Source: Aegilops tauschii subsp. strangulata (Eukaryota > Streptophyta > Magnoliopsida > Poales > Poaceae). Taken from it: 64,000 bases of DNA. Location of the stretch: contig NC_053036.3 of NCBI RefSeq assembly GCF_002575655.3, positions 197,502,788-197,566,787 of the forward strand. Reading direction: 5' to 3'. Below the pieces are notes generated by a model, which was given only the letters and a program-made list of their open reading frames with translations, was not told where the DNA came from and did no database searches. The position numbers and the translations under genes are program-made. Below are positions 1 to 12,339 of the stretch, one piece after another. Each line of letters opens with the position of its first letter. Positions within the stretch are counted from its first letter, which is position 1.

Positions 1-1749
1 AAATAACAGATTCAATTGCAAGATCTAAAGATATACCTTCAAGCACTCACCTCCCCGGCAACGACGCCAGAAAAGAGCTTGATGTCTACTACACAACCTT
101 CTTCTTGTAGACGTTGTTGGGCCTTCAAGTGCATAGGTTTGTAGGACAGTAGAAAATTTCCCTCAAGTGGATGACCTAAGGCTTATCAATCCGTGGGAGA
201 CGTAGGATGAAGATGGTCTCTCTCAAGCAACCCTGCAACCAAATAACAAAGAGTCTCTTGTGTCCCCAACACACCCAATACAATGGTAAATTGTATAGGT
301 GCACTAGTTCGGCGAAGAGATGGTGATACAAGTGCAATATGGATGGTAGATATAGGTTTTTGTAATCTGAAAATATAAAAACAGCAAGGTAACTAATGAT
401 AAAAGTGAGCACAAACGGTATTGCAATGCTAGGAAACAAAGCCCAGGGTTCATACTTTCACTAGTGGAAGTTCTCTCAACAATATTAACATAATCGGATC
501 ATATAACTATCCCTCAACATGCAACAAAGAGTCACTCCAAAGTCCCTAATAGCGGAGAACAAACGAAGATATTATGGTAGGGTACGAAACCACCTCAAAG
601 TTATTCTTTTCGATCAATCCATTGGGCTATTCCTATAAGAGTCACAAACAGCCCTAGAGTTCGTAGTAAAATATCACCTTAAGACACACATCAACCAAAA
701 CCATAATGTCACCTAGATACTCCAATGTCACCTCAAGTATCCGTGGGTATGATTATACGATATGCATCACACAATCTCAGATTCATCTATTCAACCAACA
801 CATAGAACCTCAAAGAGTGCCCCAAAGTTTCTACCGGAGAGTCAAGACGAAAATGTGTGCCAACACCTATGCATAGGTTCATGGGCGGAACCCGCAAGTT
901 GATCACCAAAACATACATCAAGTGAATCAATAGAATAACCCATTGTCACCACGGTTATCCCATGCAAGACATACATCAAGTGTTCTCAAATCATTAAAGA
1001 CTCAATCCGATAAGATAACTTCAAAGGGAAAACTCAATCATTTACAAGAGAGTAGAGGGGGAGAAACATCATAAGATCCAACTATAATAGCAAAGCTCGC
1101 GATACATCAAGATCGTATCACCTCAAGAACACGAGAGAGAGAGAGAGAGATCAAACACATAGCTACTGGTACATACCCTCAACCCCGAGGGTGAACTACT
1201 CCCTCCTCGTCATGGAGAGCGCCGGGATGATGAAGATGGCCACCGGTGAGGGATTCCCCCCTCCGACAGGGTGCCAGAACAGGGTCCCGATTGGTTTTTG
1301 GTGGCTACAGAGGCTTGCGGCGGCGGAACTCCCGATCTATTCTATTCCCCAAAGGTTTTAGGGTATATGGGAATATATAGGCGAAAGAAGTCAGTAAGGG
1401 GAGCCACGAGGGGCCCACGAGGGTGGAGGGCGCGCCCAGGGGGGTGGGTTTGCCCCCCTGCCTCGTGCTCTCCTCGTTGATCCCCTGACGTGCACTCCAA
1501 GTCTCCCGTATTGCTTTCTTTCCAAAAATAAATTTTCAGAAGGTTTCATTCCGTTTGGACTCCATTTGATATTCCTTTTCTGCGAAACACTGAAACAAGG
1601 GAAAAACAAAAACTGGCACTGAGCTCTGGGTCAATAGGTTAGTCCCAAAAATAATATAAAAGTGCATAGTAAAGCCCAAAACATCCAAGATGGATAATGT
1701 AATAGCATGAATACTTCATAAATTTTGTAGATACGTTGGAGACGTATCA
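1..1749 (-). mobile_element. Gypsy LTR retrotransposon E1, 5' LTR plus start of internal region (runs off left edge)
   Basis: Positions 80-1749 form one complete LTR (TGATGTCTACTAC...GAGACGTATCA, 1670 bp) of the same family as the two LTRs of E2. To its left, 1-79 matches the primer-binding region of E2, with a mutated reverse complement of TGGCGCCGTTGCCGGGG near 53-69. The element therefore lies on the minus strand and this is its 5' LTR; the rest is outside the window. On the minus strand a TATA-like box sits near 1371-1380. The right flank of 5 bp is CGGTC; the matching target duplication would lie outside. No coding sequence is visible in this part. The family resembles the abundant Triticeae Sabrina/WHAM-type Gypsy elements, but I cannot fix the name. 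Confidence 0.88.
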
Positions 1750-2480
1750 CGGTCCCACGTGTCAGTGCTTTACCAAGCCGATCCTCTTCCCACATGAGGC
1801 AGAACAACGGCAGAAGCAACACGTGGTTAACTTGAAGAAGATGAGGGAGAAGCGGATTCAGCAACGAGTGAAATGATGGTTTGCTTCATCCCTCCAACTT
1901 CTTTTTTTAGCATTATTACTTCGTCCCTCCAACTTAACTGCGGGAAAGGTGCAACTTTGTGATTTGATGCCTCATTGCTCATTAGTACGCCGGCGCCATG
2001 ACTGGGTGCTTCACCCCGGCTGCTCTGCACTGTATTCCGGTATGGCACGTGGACCCGGTAGCTTGATGCCCCACATGTCGGCGAAAGGGACTAGAAGATT
2101 TATGAAAGCGAGCGCTCCACTCTTACGACGGAGGAGTACATGACACGACGGCCCGGTGAACTGTCACTTGTACTGTATATAGTACTATAGTTTTGTTGTT
2201 TCGCACGATCCGTCGATACAAACCCGATTAAACAGGAAAGGGCGGGATTTTTCCCGCGCGGTAAATGATACTGGCCATACATTTCAAAGGCAATTTTAAT
2301 GTATGCAAACTGAATAATTAAGTAACGATATGATATCTAGTAAAACTAAAAACACATATGATTTATCGTGTTAGAGTGTAGTAGTAGTGTTGTATTGCAT
2401 AGTTGTTAGATGTAACATGCGAGAACGTGTAGAGATGTCGTTTTGGAGGGCCTACAGAGAGAAAAGCGTAATAGATTCAC
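1750..2480. other. unclassified intergenic DNA, no gene seen
   Basis: I find no coding sequence with family similarity here. The stretch contains two runs of 'cgtccctccaactt' type (about 1888-1935) and a copy of a motif (about 2405-2466) that recurs near 3873-3930 and 12500-12556. It appears to belong to the same old, diverged repetitive segment that E2 later split. Confidence 0.5.
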
Positions 2481-2729
2481 CGGACTTCAGAATAAGCTGA
2501 TTACGGTCACTATATACGTTTTGCGGTGATTATACGGTCACTTGCTCACGGTTCAGCATCGGATTGCACTTTGTTGGCCGGCCAAATAGTCTGTGTGGCA
2601 CCATGTTGACTAGTTAAATTGACCACGTTCCTTGTGGGTCCCACCTGTCAGTTTGCATAGGGAAAAGGTCAGATAAACACAAATTTACGCAGGCGCGACA
2701 AGACTGCACCCCGTGCGCGGGAATCACCT

Positions 2730-2985
2730 GGTTGTGTATGTGTCTGTCAGGGCCTGATGTGTGTGCATGCACGTGTAGGTTGAGCACTTGAGCGTGAGAG
2801 TGTGTGTTGGTCGTGTGGTGTACTAGTGTGTGCATGCATGCGTGCGTGTGTGCGTGTGAGTGTTGCGTGTGTGTGTGGCTGCGTGTGTACGTGTGAGTGT
2901 TGCGTGCGTGCGTGGGTGCATGTGTTCGTGTGAGTGTTGCGTGCATGCAGTTTGTGTGCATGCGTGCGTGTGTGTATAATCACCA
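2730..2985. repeat. degenerate GT-rich simple repeat
   Basis: The tract is dominated by GTGTG, GTGCG and TGCATGCG steps, with a loose higher-order period of about 50 bp marked by GTGTGAGTGTTGCGTG at three positions. Alternating purine-pyrimidine runs of this kind can adopt Z-DNA. Long open frames on the minus strand here are composed of His/Thr/Ala repeats and are not genes. Confidence 0.85.
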
Positions 2986-3111
2986 CACCAGCTCCTGTGT
3001 GTTAAAATAGACGGCTCAGCATACCAATACAAGGCCACCTTGTCCGCTGTGCCCGCGGTCATGACTTCGAACCACTGTCCAATATTTTTTTGTCGATTGT
3101 TTTCATTCTTA

Positions 3112-3596
3112 CTAGCAAGATGCCCGTGCGTTGCACGTAACATCAAGATGCATTTGTATGACTAGTTTATCTTGTGAGAGAAAAGGATGAACGAGGGAAG
3201 GCCTTATTTGCAAATGTGGAGAGGTGTGTGGGTACCTTTTTGCAAAATTGTCATAGTTTCTTTCCTATCCGTCAGATATAAATCGGACGTCCTATATTGC
3301 AGGATGGCAGGCACACCATCATCACCAACTCTGTTTTTTATAAGAGTGTATTTTATCCCTACTCTTATAAAAAGCATAGTCGGTGATGATCGTGTGCCTG
3401 CCATCCTGCAATATAGGCCGTCCGATCTATATCTGACGGATAGGAAGGAAACTATGGCAATTTTGCAAAAAGATACCCACACCCCTCTCCACACTTGCAA
3501 ATAAGGCCTTCCCTTGTTCATCCTTTTCTCCCACAAGATAAACTACTCATACAAATGCATCTTGATGTTCCGTGCAACGCATGGGCATCTTGCTAG
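3112..3596. mobile_element. palindromic MITE, near-complete foldback of 485 bp
   Basis: The element begins CTAGCAAGATGCCCGTGCG and ends with its inverse (CGTGCAACGCATGGGCATCTTGCTAG pattern), with TA on both flanks (3110-3111 and 3597-3598). The two arms of about 240 bp are inverse copies with only scattered mismatches and meet at a short loop near 3350-3358. TA flanks and CTAG termini fit a Tc1/mariner-type (Stowaway-like) MITE. It is non-coding; open frames across it are palindrome artefacts that encode nearly the same peptide on both strands. Confidence 0.85.
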
Positions 3597-4084
3597 TATT
3601 TTATAAGAGTGTAGATATAGAGTAGATACAAGCCGACAGGTGGGCCCGATGGTAGTGAGATAATGTGATGCAACACTAGAGGTGCCATGTGGAGCGTTTA
3701 ACTGGTCAACTAGTCGTGTATTGAGAAAATACAGAGTTGTACGGTGAGCCCGTGACTGTATAATAACCACAAAACGTAAATGGTACCGTAATGAGTGGAT
3801 TCTGAAGTCCAATGTACGTATCGTGCTTTCGCTTCAAATACAATGATCTTCACTGTATATATAGCGAGAGAAAGATGAAACATGCGTGAATGTGTGCTGG
3901 GGGCTTACTTTTAGAGGACCTGGAGATAGTTTGTGTGCGTACGTAAAAGGGGCATAGAGCGGGGGGGGGGGGGGGGGGTATGCGATAGAGAGAGAGATGC
4001 TCTTCGTTTCTCTTTATTATGACTAACTTTATATATAGTATAAAAATATACAAATTCACAATGCAAAATAAATATCATTGTGGG
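3597..4084. other. unclassified repetitive DNA left of E2, with a G18 homopolymer
   Basis: The stretch holds the right arm of the inverted repeat (to about 3811), a dispersed repeat copy near 3873-3930, and an uninterrupted run of 18 G at 3961-3978 followed by GA repeats. The last 5 bp (4080-4084, GTGGG) are the target duplication of E2. No gene is seen. Confidence 0.6.
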
Positions 4085-5364
4085 TGATGTCTACTACGCA
4101 ACCTTCTTCTTGAAGACGTTGTTAGGCCTCCAAGTGCAGAGGTTTGTAGGACAGTAGCAAATTTCCCTCAAGTGGATGACCTAAGGTTTATCAATCCGTG
4201 GGAGGCGTAGGATGAAGATGGTCTCTCTCAAGAAACCCTGCAACCAAATAACAAAGAGTCTCTTGTGTCCCCAACACACCCAATACAATGGTAAATTGTA
4301 TAGGTGCACTAGTTCGGCGAAGAGATGCTGATACAAGTGCAATATGGATGGTAGATATAGGTTTTTGTAATCTGAAAATATAAAACAGCAAGGTAACTAA
4401 TGATAAAAGTGAGCGTAAATGGTATTGTAATGCTAGGAAACAAGGCCTAGGGTTCATACTTTCACTAGTGCAAGTTCTCTCAACAATAATAACATAATTG
4501 GATCATATAACTATCCCTCAACATGCAACAAAGAGTCACTCCAAAGCCACTAATAGAGGAGAACAAACGAAGAGATTATGGTAGGGTACGAAACCACCTC
4601 AAAGTTATTCTTTCCAATCAATCCGTTGGCCTATTCCTATAAGTGTCACAAACAGCCCTAGGGTACGTACTAGAATAACACCTTAAGATACAAATCAACC
4701 AAAACCCTAATGTCACCTAGATACTCCAATGTCACCTCAAGTATCCATGGGTATGATTATAGGATATGCATCACACAATCTCATATTCATCTATTCAACC
4801 AACACATAGAACCTTAAAGAGTGCCCCAAAGTTTCTACCGGAGAATCACGACGAAAACGTGTGCCAACCCCTATGCATAGGTTCATGGGCGGAACCCGCA
4901 AGTTGATCACCAAAACATACATCAAGTGAATCACGTGATATCCCATTGTCACCACAGATACGCACGGCAAGACATACATCAAGTGTTCTCAAATCTTTAA
5001 AGACTCAATCCGATAAGATAACTTCAAAGGGAAAACTCAATCCATTACAAGAGAGTAGAGGGGGAGAAACATCATAAGATCCAACTATAATAGCAAAGCT
5101 CGCGATACATCAAGATCATGCCACATCAAGAACACGAGAGAGAGAGATCAAACACATAGCTACTGGTACATACCCTCAGCCCCGAGGGTGAACTACTCCC
5201 TCCTCGTCATGGAGAACGCCGGGATGATGAAGATGGCCACCGGTGAGGGATCCCCCCTCCGGCAGGGTGCCGGAACAGGGTCCCGATTGGTTTTTGGTGG
5301 CTACAGAGGCTTGCAGCGGCGGAACTCCCGATCTATTCTGTTCCCCGAAGGTTTTAGGGTATAT

Positions 5365-5419
<55 letters not shown>

Positions 5420-5785
5420 CGGAAGAAATACGTTAGGGGAGCCACAAGGGGGCCACGAGGGTGGAGGGTGCGCCCGGGGGGTGGGCGCGCCCCCTGCCTC
5501 GTGCCTCCCTTGTTGCTTTCTTGACGTGGACTCCAAGTCTCCCGGGTTGCTTTCCTTCCAAAAATAACTTCTCCAGAAGGTTTCATTCCGTTTCGACTCC
5601 GTTTGATATTCCTTTTCTTCGAAACACTGAAACAAGGAAAAAACAGGAACTGGCACTGGGCTCTGGGTCAATAGGTTAGTCCCAAAAATAATATAAAAGT
5701 GTTTAATAAAGCCCATAAACATCCAAAACAGATAATATAATAGCATGGAACAATCAAAAATTATAGATACGTTGGAGACGTATCA
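4085..5785 (-). repeat. 3' LTR of E2 (1701 bp)
   Basis: It pairs with 10693-12339. It is longer mainly because of an AT-repeat expansion at 5367-5417, where the other copy has only a short TATATATATA, and because it keeps about 20 bp of a GC-rich GGGCGCGCC block lost in the right copy. Confidence 0.95.
5367..5417. repeat. (AT)n microsatellite at the LTR TATA box
   Basis: This is about 51 bp of uninterrupted AT. The partner LTR (about 11978-11988) and the E1 LTR (about 1371-1379) have only a short TATATA box at the same place, so the expansion is specific to this copy. Confidence 0.95.
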
Positions 5786-5800
5786 GCATCCCCAAGCTTA
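5786..5800 (-). promoter_or_regulatory. polypurine tract of E2
   Basis: Read on the minus strand this is TAAGCTTGGGGATGC directly upstream of the 3' LTR start (TGATACGTC). The same position in E3 and D carries nearly the same sequence, as expected for the plus-strand DNA primer. Confidence 0.8.
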
Positions 5801-8585
5801 ATTCCTGCTCGTCCTCAAGTAGGTAAATGATAAAAACAGAATTTTTGATGTGGAATGCTACTTGGCATAATTTCAATGTAATTCTTCTTAATTGTGGTAT
5901 GAATATTCAGATCCGAAAGATTCAAGATAAAAGTTTAATATTGACATGAAAACAATAATACTTCAAGCATACTAACTAAGCAATTATGTCTTCTCAAAAT
6001 ATCATGGCCAAAGAAAGTTATCCCTACAAAATCGTATAGTCTGGCTATGCTCTATCTTCACCACACAAAATATTTAAATCATGCACAACCCCGATGACAA
6101 GCCAAGCAATTGTTTCATACTTTTGACGTTCTCAAACTTTTTCAATCTTCACGCAATACATGAGCGTGAGCCATGGACATTGCACTATATGTGGAATAGA
6201 ATGGTGGTTGTGGAGAAGACAAAAAGGAGAAGATAGTCTCACATCAACTAGGCGTATCAACAGGCTATGGAGATGCCCATCAATAGATATCAATGTGAGT
6301 GAGTAAGGATTGCCATGCAACGGATGCACTAGAGCTATAAGTATATGAAAGCTCAACAAAAGAAACTAAGTGGGTGTGCATCCAACTCGCTTTCTCACGA
6401 AGACCTAGGGCATTTTTTAGGAAGCCCATCATTGGAATATACAAGCCAAGTTCTATAATGTAAATTTCCCACTAGTATATGAAAGTGATATCATAGGAGA
6501 CTCTCTATCATGAAGATCATGGTGCTACTTTGAAGCACAAGTGTGGTAAAAGGATAGTAACATTGTCCCTTCTCTCTTTTTCTCTCATTTTTTTGGGCCT
6601 TTTCTCGTTTTATGGCCTCTTTTTTTAGTCCGGAGTCTCATCCCGACTTGTGGGGGAATCATAGTCTCCATCATCCTTTCCTCACTTGGGACAATGCTCT
6701 AAAAATGATGATCATCACACTTTTATTTTCTTACAACTCAACAATTACAACTCAATACTTAGAACAAGATATGACTCTATATGAATGCCTCCGGCGGTGT
6801 ACCGGGATATGCAATGAATCAAGAGTGACATGTATGAAAGAATTATGAACGGTGGCTTTGCCACAAATACAATGTCAACTACATGATCATGCAAAGCAAT
6901 ATGACAATGATGGAGCGTGTCATCATAAAAGGAACGGTGGTAAGTTGCATGGCAATATATCTTGGAATGGCTATGGAAATGCCATGATAGGTAGGTATGG
7001 TGGCTGTTTTGAGGAAGGTATATGGTGGGTGTATGATACCGGCGAAAAGTGCGCGGTATTAGAGAGGCTAGCAATGGTGGAAGGAAGAAAAGTGCGTATA
7101 ATCCATGGACTCAACATTAGTCATAAAGAACTCATATACTTATTGCAAAAATCTACAAGTTATCAAAGCAAAGTATTATGCGCATGCTCCTAGGGGGATA
7201 GATTGGTAGGAAAAGACCATCGCTCGTCCCCGACCGCCACTCATAAGGAAGACAATCAATAAATAAATTATGCTCCGACTTCATCACATAACGGTTCAGC
7301 ATACGTGCATGCTACGGGAATCACAAACTTTAACACAAGTATTTATCAAATTCACAACTACTCAACTAGCATGACTCTAATATTACTACCTCCATATCTC
7401 AAAACAATCATCAAGCATCAAACTTCCCATAGTATTTAACACACTCATAAGATATTTTTTTTACTATTCTTGAATACCTAGCATATTAGGATTTTAAGCA
7501 AATTACCATGCTATTTAAGGCTCTCAAAATAATCAAAGTGAAGCATGAGAGATCAATAGTTTCTGTAAAACAAATCCACCACCATGCTCTAAAAGATATA
7601 AGTGAAGCACTAGAGCAAAAACTATATAACTCAAAAGATATAAGTGAAGCACATAGAGTATTCTAATAATTTCTAAATCATGTGTGTCTCTCTCAAAAGG
7701 TGTGTACAGCAAGGATGATTGTGGTAAACTAAAAAGCAAAGACTCAAATCATACAAGATGCTCCAAGAAAAACACATATCATGTGGTGAATAAAAATATA
7801 GCTCCAAGTAAAGTTACCGATGAATGAAGACGAAAGAGGGGGTGCCTTCCGGGGCATTCCCAAGCTTAGGCTCTTGGTTATCCTTGAATATTACCTTGGG
7901 GTGCCTTGGGCATCCCCAAGCTTAGGCTCTTGCCACTCCTTATTCCATAGTCCATCGAATCTTTACCCAAAACTTGAAAACTTCACAACACAAAACTTAA
8001 CGGAAAACTCGTAAGCTCTGTTAGCGAAAGAAAACAAAACACCCCTTCAAGGTACTGTATTGAACTCATTCTTTATTTTTATTGGTGTTAAAGCTACTGT
8101 ATTCCAACTTCTCTATGGTTTATAAACTATTTTACTAGCCATAGATTCATCAAAATAAGCAAACAACACACGAAAAACAGAATCTCTCAAAAATAGAACA
8201 CTTTTTAGTAATCTGTAACTAACGCAAACTTCTGGAACTCCAAAAATTCTAAAATAAATTTTGGACCTGAGGAATTTTTCTAGTAATCGTCTGCAAAAAT
8301 AATCAACTAAATAGCACTCTCCAGTAAAAAGTTTCAGCTAATCTCGTGAGAGCAAAAGTTTCTGTTTTTTACAGCATGATCATAAAGACTTCACCCAAGT
8401 CTTCCCAAAGGTTCTACTTGGCACAAACACTAATTAAAACATAAAACCACATCTTAACAGAAGCTAGATGGATTATTTATTACTAAATAGAACCAAAAAG
8501 CAAGAAACTAAAATAAAATTGGGTTGCCTCCCAACAAGTGCTATCGTTTAACGCCCCTACCTAGGCATGATGATTTCAATGATGC
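5801..8585 (-). other. non-coding 3' internal region of E2
   Basis: No coding sequence is credible over these 2.8 kb. The region is alignable with the matching parts of D (27506-29022 and 49966-50760) and, inverted, of E3 (about 23760-26560). Shared landmarks are copies of a polypurine-like motif at 7854-7868 and 7910-7924 and two copies of AAAAGATATAAGTGAAGCAC at 7591-7610 and 7633-7652. Conservation of non-coding sequence between elements with different proteins suggests a cis-acting role such as packaging or replication signals; that is inference. Confidence 0.75.
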
Positions 8586-10567
8586 TCACATAAAAGATAA
8601 GAATTGAAACATAAAGAGAGCATCATGAAGAATATGACTAGCACATTTAAGTCTAACCCACTTCCTATGCATAGGGATTTTGTGAGCAAACAACTTATGG
8701 GAACAAGAATCAACTTGCATAGGAAGGTAAAACAAGCATAACTTCAAAACTTTAAGCACGTAGAGAGGAAACTTGATATTATTGCAATTCCTACAAGCAT
8801 ACATTCCTCCCTCATAATAACTTTCAGTAGCATCATGAATGAATTCAACAATATAACCAGCACCTAAATCATTCTTTTCATGATCTACTTGCATAGAAAT
8901 TTTATTACTCTCCACATAAGCAAAATTCTTCTCATTCGGAATAGTGGGAGTATCATAAGAGACTTGAATACTATAAATTGTTTCCACATCAAAAGAGTAA
9001 TGTTCAGAGAAAGGGTACTCATAATCATGACAAGTTTTATAAATATAATCATCACTACTCTTTATAGCATAAGTTTCATCACAATAATCATCATAAGTAG
9101 CAACTTTGTTCTCATCAAAATCAATTGATACCTCTTCAGAAATAGTGGATACATCACTAAATAAAGTCATGACCTCTCCAAATTCACTTTCATAAATATT
9201 ATAAGATTCAACATCCTCCAAAATAGTGGGATTATTACTTCCTAAAGTTGACACTCTTCCAAACCCACTTTCATCAATATAATCATCAAAGGTAGAAGGC
9301 ATGCTATCATCATTATAAATTTGCATATCAAAACTGGGGAGACTAAAAATATCATCTTCATTAAACGTAGCATCCCCAATCTTGGGACAAAAATTAATTG
9401 CAGCAAATATATTCTCAAAAACATCATCTTCTTCAAACATAGCATCCCCAAGCTTGGGCCTTTTATATCATAAGCATAATCACTCTCATCATTAATAGTA
9501 TGGATAGCACCAATAGTATAGCAATTATCATATTCTTCCAAGCAAGTGCCAAAAAGATTTTCAAGATCATAAGAAGTATCATTATCTTCCCAATCATAAT
9601 CATCACAACAAGCAATAGGCATAACGAGATCATCATCAAGTGCATCATCTTCCACAATTATTTTTGATTCATTTTCATGAGGCACAACAATAATAGGGGC
9701 AACATTATTTGGGAGAGATGTCTTTTTACCTCTCTTCCTTTTTCTTTTCTTCTTCTTCACCACATCATGTGTGGGTTCAATCCTCTTTGTGGAGCTCCTT
9801 ATTAATGATATTGGTTGAATAGAAGGCTCCTCCTCGTTACCTGATTCATCATCAGAAATAATAGGAGGATATTGGGAAGTCTCTTCCCTTTCAATAGTAT
9901 TTTCTTCATCTTCTATTTGTTTTCTTTTCTTTATGTAGTTGGCAATATAAGGTTTTTCAATGCAATTGACCGCACAATACATATAAATTTCTTCTAGATC
10001 AAAGCCAAGAAGTTTATAACGGGCAAATTCTGGAAGATGCCTAGTTATATGTTTCATTTCTTCGCAACCCATAAGCAAGCTAAGTTCATTATAATGTGCA
10101 AGGGAAATCAATTCATCACAAATTTTGGACACGATTAGATCATGAAACAATTTGCATCGGATAGCTAAATGACCCCTTTCATTGCAAAGTTCACAAGTAC
10201 GGCCAAGAAAATTTAAATTTTCAGCACAAACATCTAGCCTTTCTTGCAACAATATAGTTTCTAAATGTTTATGCCTCTTGCAATATCTATCTTCCCTATT
10301 TGGTGTGTATTTGCAAACCCAATGCACTGCACAAAAATTGACATGTTTATAGGAGACATTTTCATCATAACTAGTGCAATCAACATTAGTACTATGGGTA
10401 TTCAAGGAATTCATACTAACAACATTGCAATCATACTCATCGTTCAAAGATTTAGTAGCAAACATTTTAATGCATTCCTCTTCTAACACTTTGGCACAAT
10501 TTTCTTTTCCATCATACTCACGAAAGATATTAAAAAGATGAAGCGTATGAGACAAACTTAATTCCAT
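8586..10567 (-). pseudogene. E2 internal protein: CCHC zinc-knuckle, basic and acidic domains, one frameshift
   Basis: The minus-strand frame starts with ATG at 10567 and reads about 370 residues to near 9460, where a one-base frameshift moves the reading to a second frame ending at 8586; together about 660 residues. Around residue 123 is a CCHC zinc knuckle CELCNERGHLAIRC, matching CX2CX4HX4C of retroviral nucleocapsids. It is followed by a strongly basic block KKKKRKRKRGKK that could bind nucleic acid or act as a nuclear signal. The rest is very acidic, rich in Asp/Glu/Tyr. The C-terminal part repeats a motif of the type ESGFGxVxTL. There is no capsid, protease, polymerase or integrase signature that I recognise. 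It may be a diverged gag-like structural protein. The spacer motif DESGFG...PTIL also occurs upstream of the protease in E3 and D. Confidence 0.7.
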
Positions 10568-10666
10568 TTTTTTGGTAGTTTTCTTTTATAAACTAAACTA
10601 GTGCTAAAACAAGAAACAAAAAGATTCGATTGCAAGATCTAAAGATATACCCTCAAGCACTCACCT

Positions 10667-10683
10667 CCCCGGCAACGGCGCCA
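10667..10683 (-). promoter_or_regulatory. primer-binding site of E2
   Basis: On the minus strand this is TGGCGCCGTTGCCGGGG, 9 bp inside the 5' LTR end. The same site is present in E3 (21447-21463) and, with one change, in D (53101-53117). Confidence 0.85.
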
Positions 10684-10692
10684 GAAACTGCT

Positions 10693-11727
10693 TGATGTCT
10701 ACTACGCAACCTTCTTCTTGTAGACGTTGTTAGGCCTCCAAGTGCAGAGGTTTGTAGGACAGTAGCAAATTTCCCTCAAGTGGATGACCTAAGGTTTATC
10801 AATCCGTGGGAGGCGTAGGATGAAGATGGTCTCTCTCAGGAAACCCTGCAACCAAATAACAAAGAGTCTCTTGTGTCCCCAACACACCCAATACAATGGT
10901 AAATTGTATAGGTGCACTAGTTCAGCGAAGAGATGGTGATACAAGTGCAATATGGATGGTAGATATAGGTTTTTGTAATCTGAAAATATAAAAACAGCAA
11001 GGTAAGTAATGATAAAAGTGAGTGTAAACGGTATTGCAATGCTAGGAAACAAGGCCTAGGGTTCATACTTTCACTAGTGCAAGTTCTCTCAACAATAATA
11101 ACATAATTGGACCATATAACTATCCCTCAACATGCAACAAAGAGTCACTCCAAAGTCACTAATAGAGGAGAACAAACGAAGAGATTATGGTAGGGTACGA
11201 AACCACCTCAAAGTTATTCTTTCCAATCAATCCGTTGGGCTATTCCTATAAGTGTCACAAACAGCCCTAGAGTTCGTACTAGAATAACACCTTAAGATAC
11301 AAATCAACCAAAACCCTAATGTCACCTAGATACTCCAATGTCACCTCAATTATCCGTGGGTATGATTATACGATATGCATCACACAATCTCAGATTCATC
11401 TATTCAACCAACACATAGAACCTCAAAGAGTGCCCCAAAGTTTCTACCGGAGAATCACGACGAAAACGTGTGCCAACCCCTATGCATAGGTTCATGGGCG
11501 GAACCCGCAAGTTGATCACCAAAACATACATCAAGTGAATCACGTGATATTCCATTGTCACCACAGATACGCACGGCAAGACATACATCAAGTGTTCTCA
11601 AATCTTTAAAGACTCAATCCGATAAGATAACTTCAAAGGGAAAACTCAATCCATTACAAGAGAGTAGAGGGGGAAAACATCATAAGATCCAACTATAATA
11701 GCAAAGCTCGCAGTACATCAAGAACAC

Positions 11728-11760
<33 letters not shown>

Positions 11761-12339
11761 CAAACACATAGCTACTGGTACATACCCTCAGCCCCGAGGG
11801 TGAACTACTCCCTCCTCGTCATGGAGAACGTCGGGATGATGAAGATGGCACTGGTGAGGGATCCCCCCTCCGGCAGGGTGCCGGAACAGGGTCCCGATTG
11901 GTTTTTGGTGGCTACAGAGGCTTGCGGCGGCGGAACTCCCGATCTATTCTGTTCCCCGAAGGTTTTAGGGTATATGGATATATATATAGGCGGAAGAAAT
12001 ACGTCAGGGGAGCCACGAGGGGCCCACGAGGGTGGAGGGCGCGCCCCCTGCCTCGTGCCTCCCTCATTGCTTTCTTTACGTGGACTCGAAGTCTCCCGGG
12101 TTGCTTTCCTTCCAAATATAACTTCTCCAGAAGGTTTCATTCCGTTTCGACTCCGTTTGATATTCCTTTTCTTCGAAACACTGAAACAAGGAAAAAATAG
12201 GAACTGGCACTGGGCTCTGGGTCAATAGGTTAGTCCCAAAAATAATATAGAAGTGTTTAATAAAGCCCATAAACATCCAAAACAGATAATATAATAGCAT
12301 GGAACAATCAAAAATTATAGATACATTGGAGACGTATCA
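10693..12339 (-). repeat. 5' LTR of E2 (1647 bp)
   Basis: This LTR would drive transcription toward lower coordinates. A TATA-like sequence (TATATATATCC on the minus strand, about 11977-11988) lies inside, with a GC-rich GGGCGCGCC block upstream near 12038-12048. A GA microsatellite is at about 11727-11751. Confidence 0.95.

Larger units (their letters stand above)
2481..3811. repeat. diverged inverted repeat with arms 2481-2655 and 3632-3811
   Basis: The sequence from GGACTTCAGAAT (about 2482) to CCCACCTGTCAG (about 2640-2651) reappears in inverted orientation from CCGACAGGTGGGCCC (about 3633) to ATTCTGAAGTCC (3799-3810). The arms are clearly related over about 175 bp but have many mismatches. 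The space between holds a GT-rich tract and the 485-bp MITE. The structure could be a long-TIR DNA transposon remnant; I see no transposase and no clear target duplication. Confidence 0.6.
4085..12339 (-). mobile_element. complete non-autonomous Gypsy LTR retrotransposon E2
   Basis: Two LTRs, 4085-5785 (3' LTR) and 10693-12339 (5' LTR), start TGATGTCTAC and end ACGTATCA in plus orientation. Perfect 5-bp target duplications GTGGG flank the whole at 4080-4084 and 12340-12344. A polypurine-type tract adjoins the left LTR and a TGGCGCCGTTGCCGGGG primer site adjoins the right LTR, so the element reads on the minus strand. Over the first 360 bp I count about eight LTR mismatches (about 2 percent), which suggests an insertion of order 1 Myr ago. 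The internal region encodes only one interrupted protein (8586-10567). Reverse transcriptase, RNase H and integrase are absent, so mobilisation in trans is required. Confidence 0.95.

Noticed and set aside
2614..3146. His/Thr-rich minus-strand proteins
   Set aside because: Direct products of GT-rich simple repeats.
3187..3536. Two similar 105-110-residue proteins on opposite strands
   Set aside because: They are the same palindromic MITE read from either end.
5176..5746. Proteins with Ile-Tyr repeats
   Set aside because: Translations of the AT microsatellite and LTR sequence.
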